Assembly (NCBI RefSeq): GCF_050908995.1
Contig: NC_135124.1
Span: 1,054,001-1,118,000, forward strand
From: Andrena cerasifolii
Lineage: Eukaryota > Arthropoda > Insecta > Hymenoptera > Andrenidae
DNA: 64,000 nucleotides
Reading direction: 5' to 3'
Part shown: piece after piece, positions 52,417 to 61,488 of the stretch
How positions within the stretch are numbered: the first letter of the stretch is position 1
How the letters are laid out: the number at the start of each line of letters is the position of its first letter
Made by a program: the position numbers and the translations under genes
Notes under the pieces: model-generated
What the model was told of the DNA's origin: nothing
The model's input: only the letters and a program-made list of their open reading frames with translations
Databases searched by the model: none

Positions 52417-53633
52417 TGTTACGAATGTGGAATTTTCCCATACGCCGCTCTCAACCACTTTTCGACCTCGCGTCTGCGAAGGGAAAACGCCCTAAAATCC
52501 TTTTGCTTATCACATACCACTAAGGGGAGTCATGATCTCGACCATCTGGATCACGATCATAGGAACGGGAGTAACACGACGACGACCCCGAAGAATTTCC
52601 TTATATGGAAATTTCTAACGCATCCCCACTCATTTTTGGGACTATATAAACCCTTTGGTTTCTACCCTCTGCGGTTAAAAGCAGTACAGTCACGCGTAGA
52701 GTAACGTCGTGTCACGCTCGTAACGAGTCGGTTGAATTCAGTAAGATCGAGCCAAAGTCTCCGTCAGAATCATAGTTGACCTCATAGAATCCGCGAGTTC
52801 GGTTTATATTCTATTGGGCACTTTGAAATAGCCACTCGTACGCCCCGCATCGCCAGTGCGTCAACACCGAGCAAATTAGTGGTAATCTATACACATTTAC
52901 TACACTATTTAATCGCGACACTTACATTTGTACTATAATTAATTATTGAATACACGAATGGTGTTCACGTCTAAATCAGGTAGATTCGTTAAAACCCATC
53001 TTTTACCCAGCGATCCTTATAATATTAGTAGCACTGACCCACTGATATAACTTTACCGCTCGAGTTGTATCAAACATAAATTAAGAGTTACGAGGCAATA
53101 CTAACATTTCCCGCGACTCGCTGATCTAGCATCAGGTTCGTTCGCAACCTTTCATCCAAAACAAGGAATCTTTACCAACCTAGCGGCTCCCCGATTTCGC
53201 ATTGGGTTCGTCCACGTTTAACCCTCCTAAGGCTCCCTGATTTCGCATCAGGTTTGTCCGTGTCCTACAGCTCCCTGGTTTCGCACCAGGTTCGTCTGTG
53301 AATAATCCAACCTCCTAACAGCTCCTCGACTTCGCGTCGAGTTCGTCTGTGAACATCATCCTAGTGACACCCCGATTTCGCATCGGGTTCGTTCACGACG
53401 TTTCACCCTCCTGCGGCTCCCTGATTTCGAATCAGGTTCGTCCGCGCTTGACTCCATTCCCAGAGGCTCCCTGATTTCGCATCAGGTTCGTCCTCGCCGT
53501 CAATAATCCAAGCGGCTCCCTGATTTCGCATCAGGTTCGTCCGCGCACCTAACTAACAAATTCATAAACCGTATTCCTTGGGAAATACCCTTCTCGCCGG
53601 CCTCTCGCGTTGCTGCAGCCCTGGCTCGTAACA
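52417..53633 (+). mobile_element. Solo LTR, TGTTACG...CGTAACA, with TATA box
   Basis: It starts TGTTACGAATGTGG and ends GGCTCGTAACA. A TATA box (CTATATAAACCC, near 52,642) sets the orientation as + and places transcription start near 52,675, so the 3' two thirds would be in RNA. No internal region, primer site or partner LTR is next to it, and I see no clear target duplication. The ends match the Gypsy-like element at 37.8-49.2 kb but the body does not, so it is a related but distinct family. Confidence 0.7.
53113..53544 (+). ncRNA. Array of nine covarying hairpins in the LTR transcript region
   Basis: Units start near 53,113, 53,183, 53,229, 53,265, 53,317, 53,362, 53,411, 53,460 and 53,507. 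Consensus: outer stem, CTC, inner stem, TTCGC, inner stem, TTCGT, outer stem. Inner pairs include CCTGAT/ATCAGG, CCTGGT/ACCAGG, CTCGAC/GTCGAG and CCCGAT/ATCGGG. Outer pairs include GCGG/CCGC, GAGG/CCTC, GTGA/TCAC, ACAG/CTGT and GCGA/TCGC. Two-sided changes keep both stems while loops stay fixed. Confidence 0.85.
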
Positions 53634-53841
53634 AAATAACAGTTTTATCACACAAAAATAACAATTTTGAGTTTAGGAAATTATTCGTTGAAAAGTTATT
53701 AAGTAAAGAGGACTGTGCTATTTTTACGTATATTCTAACCCCTAATGTTAGAATATACGTTACGATATTTAAATATATAACACATAAAAAGACAATTTTG
53801 TTAGAAATCTAAAAAAAGTACTTTGTAAAAAATACTTTAAA

Positions 53842-54255
53842 CTAGTATGTAAGAACATATTGCTTTTTTATTGCATCAATCAAAAATCCCATTTTGTCTA
53901 GCTTATTGTAACAACAAAATCGACGCCACAAATATTCACACAATCGCTCTCCAAACTCTTCATCATGGTAACATTCTCTCCCTCTAAACCAATCTTTTGC
54001 TGGACACCAAGCTGATTCAATATTTTGAGTATGCATACCATCTGGTTCTTTAAATTTGATACTATGGTTAACAGTTTTTATGTATGTTTCCTTCTGCTAA
54101 ACTACTATAACTCCTAAAACTATGGGTATGTATTTCTGAACCTATATGAACATGTGCATTAATAATAGAAATAAGCGTTGATGCTTCTCGGTTCAGTACA
54201 ACCATCATTCGAGTATGACGTGCATGGGTATCAATTAACCCGAGAGTAGGCGCGC
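53842..54255 (-). pseudogene. Merlin-type (ISXO2-like) transposase fragment
   Basis: Minus-strand frames read GLIDTHARHTRMMVVLNREA, STLISIINAHVHIGSEI, then after a frameshift near 54,080 KTVNHSIKFKEPDGMHTQNI and ESAWCPAKDWFRGR, ending LDKMGFLIDAI. This matches the ISXO2-like/DDE_Tnp_IS1595 domain of Merlin elements (GS.I.TD, HTQNIES.W). Where the family has the second Asp the frame shows His (HTHSFRSY). The N-terminal half is cut off at about 54,255 by another element. No target or end repeats identified. Confidence 0.65.
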
Positions 54256-55015
54256 CAAATAATTTACGTTAGTAGGCGCACGTCGGTCATTTCGACCGAT
54301 CGTAATGTAATCAGAAATAGCTTAATAAATGGACTAAAATAATATAAATAATGCATAACATTGTATTTTACTTACTTCAGTATTGTTATACGTAAATAAT
54401 TTTCATTTTTTATGATAAAATGATTAATCGTATTATAATATTACGAGTTCTGGAAAATTTATTTTTATACAAATGATGCATTGTAATTGATTTTAAAAAT
54501 AAAATGTTATATAAAAATTTGTGCGAATGCAAAATATAAAATTACATTGTCTATTTATCAATTTGAATTTATCACTTGATTTTTAATTTTCAATAATAGC
54601 AATTATCTAATATATTTTACATTTATATTTGTTTTTCAAAAAATATACTTATAAATTTATGGTTTCATAAACGTATTAAATATTTATATTTTCCTCGGAT
54701 TAGAAACTGCATCTTGAGAATAAAGAATAAATACTTACGTTTCCTTCACTCAAAGTACACGCCTCCTCTACATCTGATATCTCTATATCCGCAGAATCAA
54801 TTTCCGAATCTGTATCGTGATCGGAGTATATAACATAATCGGAATCTTCTGCGGAATCACTGATCTCGTTTCAATGTTTTCAATCAATAAGAAATCTCGG
54901 AAATTAGTATTAGTCATGATTGCTACACAGTACGCGTCGTACGCGGCAGACGAAATGAGACTAACGGTAGCAGGCGCGCTATGGTCAAAAAGACCGACGC
55001 GTAAAAATGTATGAT
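54256..55015 (-). mobile_element. piggyBac-like remnant (ends and acidic N-terminus)
   Basis: Near 54,265-54,300, GTAGGCGCACGTCGGTCATT followed by TCGACCGAT, and at 54,970-55,005 GCGCGCTATGGTCAAAAAGACC and GACGCG, form imperfect inverted ends of the GGTC-(N)-GACC kind common in piggyBac-like elements. On the minus strand 54,745-54,850 encodes an acidic segment (SDHDTDSEIDSADIEIS), typical of the N-terminus of such transposases, before a GTAAGT. The catalytic domain is missing and the interior is AT-rich. Confidence 0.4.
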
Positions 55016-55057
55016 TTAAAACCTACAGGAGTGCACTAAATGTCGCTCCGTAACATA

Positions 55058-55439
55058 CAGTGAGTAAAAAAAGTATTTGGACACTTTTTAAAATCGCATA
55101 ACTTTTTTAGAATTGGTCCAACGACATGAGTTTTTTTTAGAAGCTAGAAGGATTAGTTTGCTAAGTGACGTGTTTGGCCGTTTTGAAAAAAAAATGCATT
55201 TGGTCGGAATAGAAAAAAAATTGTAAAGGTTGTTTTTTTAACTTTTTTTGTGAGCCTGTAATGAAAATTAAAAAAAAACCGTTTGTAGATTGAAGTAAGT
55301 TGTATACGAGTCTAAAATTTCATCAAAATCGGTTAACGTTGCTCCGAGCTACAAACGTTTAAAGATCGCAGAATAAGGTCGAAAATCGCTGATTTCGGGA
55401 ATTTTCGCGATTCTCGACCTTATTCTCAAATCATAATTT
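55058..55439. mobile_element. Tc1/mariner-type MITE end
   Basis: ACAGTGAGTAAAAAAAGTATTTGGACAC-type start (55,061), as in many insect Tc1/mariner ends. An internal hairpin (AGAATAAGGTCGAAAATCGC and partner) lies at 55,368-55,425. The opposite end is not found; it stops at the hAT remnant. Confidence 0.45.
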
Positions 55440-58277
55440 ATGAGTTTACATTTTTGGTGTTAGCTCTACGCATTAAAATATCATCAAGAATGTGATCAGC
55501 TAAATTGTAGCGTAAATATGACAATACATATTTCAAAGAGGAGAATAATCTCTCAACACTAACTTGTGTCGGAGGTACTGATAACGCTATTTTGGCTAAC
55601 GAGTAATTAATTATTCCGGTTCATTATTTTTATTTGTGTTCCAAAATTCTAAAATGTCTTCTTTGGAATCCAAACGTGGATATTCTAAAAATTTCCTCAG
55701 CATACTCATGATGTCCAAGGTATGTGTATAAGTACTAGCACCGCGTTTTTTATTGTCTAACGCCCTTAACATTTTCTCAACATCGTCTGCCTCACACTCA
55801 TCTTCACATGCAGTTGAAGTGCACGGTGCACAGTTATTATTATTTTGCAATGTCTGATGTACTTTCTGTATTTTTTGTTTATATTGCCAAGTACGTATCA
55901 AATGGTTATTGGCTTGTATTATTTGTTGTCGCATCAACACGATGTTAAATCAGACGTCAAGGAACATTCCTGCCAGGAAAGCATCATTGTTAAATAAATT
56001 TTTTTCTCGAGCTACCATTGCCTCAACAAGTCTACATGCCAACGACGTTTTGATCTTGGCACTTTCTAATGTACATCGTGATCACGTTCGATAAAAATCT
56101 CCAATTACAAGTTGTTCTTCTTGTAATCGTTTGGTTGCAATACGCGCTGGGGATAGAGAACGCGCTTGATCTTCAATTTCTATCCATGTTTGTGGATGTA
56201 AATATTGATCTTTATTTTTTTTTATCGCAGCATTCTTTTAATTCCACAAGCCGTTCCAACATATCCAATGTTGAGTGCCAGCGTGTAGGGCAGTCTATTA
56301 TGGGTTTCTTCATTTGCATTGCCTTTAATATACTTTTCACTCCTGGTGCTCGTAACTTTTTGCAAAGTCCTCTAGCTTCACTTATTATGGCTGCAGTTTT
56401 GTCATCTTCCAAAACATCCGAGACAGCTAACTGGAGTGTGTGAGCTGCACAACGGACAGATCTAATTTGATATTTTAATTTTTCAGCTTTCTTATCTGTA
56501 TCATTAGAATTTAAATTATTTAAAATGTTTTTTTCGTCATCCGATAGCGAAAATTCATATTCTTCATCATTATCACTAAGATTTGTTTCATTATCAAGTA
56601 CCAAATTACAACTATCGCTATCGCTATCGCATTCGCTGTCGCTATCGTCTTTATTATTACAATTTTCTTGTTGATCGTTCCCTATGAGTTTGACGAGCTT
56701 AATCATATTTGATCCGTTATCCGTTGTAATCGAATAAATCTGATGTATAGATATCCCGTACATGAGAAGGACATTTTTCAAAATTTGTTTTATATTCATA
56801 GCAGTATGTCTACTATAAACTTCTTTCACTGCTAGAGTATTTAGAATCAGTTTCGTTCCATCCACGTACTGCACATTTATTCTTAAAAATGAACGATCCA
56901 TGCAGATCGCAGTATCGATTTTTAGTGATACTAATTTTTCGTTGAATTTCTTCCTAAGTTCTTCTCGAAATAACTTTGGTCTCATTATAACAGCATTGCA
57001 CACTTCTTGGGAAGAAATATTTTAATTCTAAAGTGAACATGACGGTATCATATTAATAATATTGTGGAAAGCGGTGTCATTAATTAAACTGAAAGGCCGT
57101 CCATGAATTGTTATTAGATTTACGCATTCATCTAACACACCCTGCTTAATGCGTTTGCTTTTATTATTAGAACTTGCTTCCTCCACTTCTTCAGTTTTTC
57201 GCTTTTGCTTTTCAAGCATAACTCTTGTAAATTCAGTAGGATGATTCGAAGATAAAGGCGACAACAAATTGGTGACGTGTTTTCCCTAAAAGTACGCAAA
57301 TATGAGTTATAAAATAATAATCAAATACTTACAAACACTTACTGCGACTTCATGACCGCACTCATTAATCAAACATGTCGATTTATTATTTGAGTTATAT
57401 TTAAAGTATTCGTGAACAATATTTGTTCTTTTCCGACCCATTTCGTCTGTTTGAACAACCACTAACACTAACCCTAATACGGATACTAACTCTAACACTG
57501 ATACTAACACTAACACTAACAGTAACTCTACCACTAACAACAACACTAATAGTAACTCTAACAATAACAGTAATGAACTAAAAATAAATTAATAGTATAC
57601 TACTTAATAATCTAATAATAAACAAACAATAACTTAGTAACTATTACACTAAATCCACTAAAGTAATAAATCCAGTACTACCTAGGTAATCTATAAATAC
57701 TTAATAAATTAATAAATTTCAAAAATCTTTCCCTGCTGCTAGTACCTATTTACTCAATGGTCGATCATCAAACTGACGAGTCTCCACGCTCTTGTCCCTT
57801 ATGACGAGAACAAATCTTCATTTGTTTATATTCCAGCTCCACTTTAGCGCCGAGCCTTCCTGCTATCCCTATCTGGAATAAGGCAGACGACATAGGGCGG
57901 CATCAACCGACGTCGCGACACCTGGCGTTTCAGATCGACGTTTCAACGATTGTAACATTGTACCATCGTATTATTTTTCAATTGCGATCACGCTAATACG
58001 TATTACAAGAAAAGTGCTGGTAATTTTTTTTGTTTCGGTATTACAGCGATTTCGGTAGTATATCGGCTTCGATATAATTTCGCTAACATAATACTGATTT
58101 TAAACCTCTGCTTACAAATATCTTGAAAATTGTGATAACCGAAAAAATTACCGATAAATATAGGTAAATATACCGGTATGATCTCATACCGGTATTTTCG
58201 TATTTCGGTTTCTATAAGGGTTACGAAGATACAACCGAAAAATACCGGTAGTATAAAAGTACCGGTAGGAGTCCCTG
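55440..58277 (-). pseudogene. hAT transposon with BED-finger transposase, broken
   Basis: The right end, read on the minus strand, starts CAGGGACTCCTACCGGTAC, a hAT-type terminus. Exon 1 (57,441-57,343) has a BED-like finger start (RTNIVHEYFKYNSNN, TCLINECGHEV); a GT-AG intron joins GKHVTNLLSPLSSNHP. Then come IDTAICMDRSFLRINVQYVD, TTDNGSNMIKL, RCAAHTLQLAV, CPTRWHSTLDML, and after frameshifts near 57,020, 56,210, 55,945 and 55,615 the C-terminal dimerisation part (VPPTQVSVERLFSSLKYV). Several stops (for example after IGDFYRT) break it. A long acidic insertion (DSECDSDSDSC) lies between the DNGSNM and AAHTL motifs. Left end not identified. Confidence 0.8.
57455..57575. repeat. Degenerate (CTAACA)n microsatellite
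   Basis: Runs of AACACTAACA, AACAGTAACTCTA and related hexamers cover about 120 bp directly upstream of the hAT transposase start. Only one CTAACCCTAA occurs, so it is not a telomeric array. Confidence 0.7.
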
Positions 58278-58690
58278 ATCGAAACCATGCATTAATAGTA
58301 GGAGATGATAACATGCTGCATTCTTCTGCAATTTCACCACTCATATTGCACACTTCATGCATTGTGTCTTCATAAGGCACATCTAGAGACGCGGTAGCAT
58401 CTCGACACCAAGTACATATTTCGACACCCTGTATATGTCGACTGTCGCCACCGCTATTATTTACTCGTCGCCCCACTAATTCAACCTAACCTGAAACTTA
58501 TTTCATTAATATCTCATCACGCCTGCAATATTTTCTAAATTTAAAGGCATTTTTCTTATATAAACCGCATATAAGCTTTTGAATAAGGACAAATTCGATA
58601 AAATCGGATCAGTCGAAAACGGTAAGATTTTTCTTCTGATTCTCCTCCTTCTTCAAGCAAATTTTCGTCAACATAATACGTACCCCCCAC
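58278..58690. other. Unassigned sequence
   Basis: A minus-strand frame (58,476-58,278 part) reads MGRRVNNSGGDSRHIQ and DTMHEVCNMSGEIAEE, which I cannot place. It could be the site in which the hAT element inserted. No other signal seen. Confidence 0.25.
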
Positions 58691-59155
58691 CTCACCCCCC
58701 ATAAACATGACTCATGTATGAAAGAATCTAGTTCCCTTTAATTCTCGAAAAAAATAAAGCAGTTCAGATGCAAAGATTGTGAAATCAACTTTGCTAATTC
58801 CAATTGTATACAAATCAATTCAGTGTTCAGATTTTCAACTTCGGATTTAAGTAATTAGCGGGCAGGATGAAGATCATTTTACGATCGAAGATAATAAAAC
58901 TGGGTAGAGACTAATTTAAACGAATCAAAATCAGTAGTGGATTAAGAGAGATGTGGATTTTTTTCTTATACAACGGCCCGTTAATTACTTAAAACCGAAG
59001 CTGAAAATCTGAGCACTGATTTGATTTGTATACAATTGGAATTAGCAAAGTTGATTTCACAATCTTTGCATCTGAACTTCTATAATTTTTTCGAGAATTA
59101 AAGGAAATGGCTTCTTTCATACATGAGTCAAGTTTATAGGGGTGGGGGATTTCGT
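58690..59155. repeat. Foldback/MITE
   Basis: TACATGAGTC-type ends; ATTGTGAAATCAACTTTGCT near 58,777 pairs with AGCAAAGTTGATTTCACAAT near 59,046. Arms about 175 bp, interior about 110 bp. The following 59,156-59,318 contains a G-run and nothing recognisable. Confidence 0.8.
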
Positions 59156-59318
59156 CACTTTTTTCTTATATATGGCTAAATCTAACATAGAAGTACGAAT
59201 AATACTCTTTTTTGTCATCAACTTTTTAATATATTTGAGGGGGGGGGGCAGAGGAGTGACATTATATTATAAGATTTCTGGAAAAAGGTTTTCGTCTGTT
59301 GATTCTGCTTTCAAAAGG

Positions 59319-59592
59319 TGACATCTACTAGCGTCAAGTAGAGGAGTAATATAGGGAGAGTCTTCGCTCTCACTCTGTTTTTCCCCCACTCCTCCGGGAT
59401 GTGGAGAGTGGGGATGTCGTCTCATCGAGACGAGGAGCAAGAGGCCATCTTGTCTCTTGACTTGCCGACCAGCACGTCGAACGGACGTGCCTGAAATATA
59501 CAGTTTTGTTTGAGTTCAATCTGCGTGTTAATTATCCAGTCATATTTATTATATATATTCTATTAGGACTTCACCCTGCGAGTGGTCCTACA
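59319..59592 (+). repeat. 5' LTR of a second Gypsy-type element
   Basis: It ends ...GGTCCTACA, directly before GTGGTGACCCCGACTG, a primer-site-like sequence (TGG complement of a tRNA CCA end). The left limit is taken at TGACATCTACTAGCG but is uncertain, because the 3' LTR lies outside the window. Confidence 0.6.
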
Positions 59593-59593
59593 G

Positions 59594-60531
59594 TGGTGAC
59601 CCCGACTGAGTGTAATTATGTTGCGGTGATACAACGCATGGTCGGCAGGTTTGTGTTTTTCTGCACGAGAGCATTATTTGCTTTGTGCGTCGGTTGCCTA
59701 AAGCTTGGTCAACTGGTGCGCTGAGTCGAAAAGGCGAGCTAAAGGCATCATCGCCGCGGATCGACTTGGTCCAGTAGGATTCGCCTGAAGTGGCATGTCG
59801 AGTGGTCGACGGATCGCAATCACGGCGCCCACGTGGACGTTTCTTTGTCGTGCCGTTCCTGTGAGGAGTCCGGCAGGCTGGACGGCGTTGCTGGTTCGTC
59901 AGCGTCCTTTTTCATCAGTTTGGCGAAATCACCAGCGTCTGGGTTCCGATTGCGTGAAGCCAACGGCACCGGCGCCTTTTTCATCAGTTTGGTGAAATCA
60001 TCAACTTCTGGGTTCCGATTGCGTGAAGGCAACGTCACCGGCGTCCTTTTCATCGGTTGGTGAAATCATCGATTGTGTGAGGCAACGTCACCGGTGCCTT
60101 GGGTTCCAGCCTGCGCATCTTGCATCAGCGAGACTCAGGGGAGCTCAGTTTCGAATCGTGCACTCATGAAACGGGTGTTTCGAGGTATTTGTTTGGGGAC
60201 GAAGTTTCGGTCCACGTTGCGGAAGTCCGCCATTTTGTTTCGCGCGTATTCGTTGTGAAGAGTCCGCGGAAGTACCGCCATTTTGTTTCGCGCGTATCCG
60301 TTGTGGGGCGTTCGCGGAAGTTCCGCCATCTTTATTTCGCGCGTATTCTTTTTGAAGCGTTTGCGGAAGCGAGCGTGGCGTATTTGACCATAGTTTGCGG
60401 CTGAAAGGTCGATTCTCATGATCTCGCGTTAACGCGTCGGGCGAACTGAGGGTTCCATAACCTTCTGATCACGTGGTATTGTTGCGTGTCGCGTCGGTTT
60501 TGTGTCGCGTTCCGCGAGTTCTCGGTGCGTC
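59594..60531 (+). repeat. Leader region with two tandem arrays
   Basis: 59,905-60,105 holds about three units of 72-75 bp (CTTTTTCATCAGTTTGG, GGGTTCCGATTGCGTGAAGG). 60,226-60,375 holds about three units of 56-60 bp (CGCCATTTTGTTTCGCGCGT). Both precede the gag start and would be in the genomic RNA. Confidence 0.75.
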
Positions 60532-61488
60532 ATGGCCAGCGATAATAGCATTCACCAGGAGCCAACGGCGGACGTTTCTGAGTTAACAGCTCAGGTCTGG
60601 GACTTGCAACAACGCCTGGCGGCGTTCGAGGCTTCGCGTCTCGGTTCGCGATCCGAGACCGCTCAGGTCGTGGAGCAAGTGTCGAGTGGTGCGGTGCGTA
60701 TCGACGCGTACCGGAACCCGAAAATTTCGGCATTTTTCCGTTCGGATCCGATTTTATGGTTTGTGCAGGTCGAGGCGACTCTGCGGAATGCGCGAATTAC
60801 CGTGGAGGGTACTATGGCGGATGTAGTGCTTGCTGGTCTCGACGCTGAAATCGTCGGGAGCGTGAAAGACATTATTTTAACCTCTCCACCGCCTGCAGAT
60901 ATTTATCAGCGAAGCAAGTCGCGGATCATTGCGACGTTTGCCGGTTCCGCGGAAAGTAACCTGCGCAAATTATTAAAAGGGCAAGTACTCACGGACGGCA
61001 AGCCGTCTCTCGTGTTAAGTCGTTTGCGTAACCTTAATAACGGTCAATGCGATGACGCAGTGATAAGGTCTATATTTCTGGATCAGTTACCTGCAAACCA
61101 TCGGGCAATCCTCGTCGCGACGGGGTCTGAGGATTTGGAGCGGCTCGCGGAGGTCGCGGATAAGATCGCGGACAACGCGGGTTCCGTTAATGTTTGCGCG
61201 GCGTCATCTATTAAAAACTTGTCGTCGGGATTGGAGGACGAGGTGTCTCGCCTCGCATCCTGCGTAGCGACGTTGACCAAACAGGTCGAGCGGTTGACGG
61301 CGTCGTCGTCGTCCGGTCGTGCGCGTTCTCGAGCGCGGGTTCGACCGCGTTCTTCCAGTAGGGGCCGGAGTGACTCGCAAAAGCGCGACAAATCCGGACT
61401 TTGCTACGCGCATAGAAAGTTTCCCCAAAACCCGTTATGGTGTCGGGAATGGTGTTCGCAGTACGTAGTTTGGAAACAAAAAAACTAA
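60532..61488 (+). CDS. gag: Gag (DUF7041-like capsid plus zinc knuckle)
   Basis: 318 codons from the ATG at 60,532 (context GCGTCATGG). A short coiled coil (SELTAQVWDLQQRLAAFEA) leads to a capsid-like core: NPKISAFFRSDPILWFVQVE, MADVVLAGLDAEIVGSVKDI, TSPPPADIYQRSKSRI, VLTDGKPSLVLSRLRNL and IFLDQLPANHRAILVATG, the order of the DUF7041 domain of insect Gypsy elements. After an Arg/Ser-rich region come CYAHRKFPQNPLWCREWC, an atypical zinc knuckle. Codon use is GC-rich, unlike the AT-rich elements to the left. Its end overlaps pol by 52 bp in the -1 frame. Confidence 0.85.
   Translation: MASDNSIHQEPTADVSELTAQVWDLQQRLAAFEASRLGSRSETAQVVEQVSSGAVRIDAYRNPKISAFFRSDPILWFVQVEATLRNARITVEGTMADVVLAGLDAEIVGSVKDIILTSPPPADIYQRSKSRIIATFAGSAESNLRKLLKGQVLTDGKPSLVLSRLRNLNNGQCDDAVIRSIFLDQLPANHRAILVATGSEDLERLAEVADKIADNAGSVNVCAASSIKNLSSGLEDEVSRLASCVATLTKQVERLTASSSSGRARSRARVRPRSSSRGRSDSQKRDKSGLCYAHRKFPQNPLWCREWCSQYVVWKQKN

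Noticed and set aside
53113..53544. Hairpin array as tRNA genes or tRNA-like repeats (GGTTCGTCC resembles a T-arm)
   Set aside because: No acceptor stem, anticodon arm or A/B boxes can be formed; units are only about 34 nt.
53842..54255. Bacterial IS1595 contamination
   Set aside because: The wording, flanking AT-rich insect repeats and frameshifts fit a eukaryotic Merlin remnant.
57455..57575. Internal telomeric repeats
   Set aside because: Only one TTAGGG-type unit occurs in a degenerate CTAACA tract.
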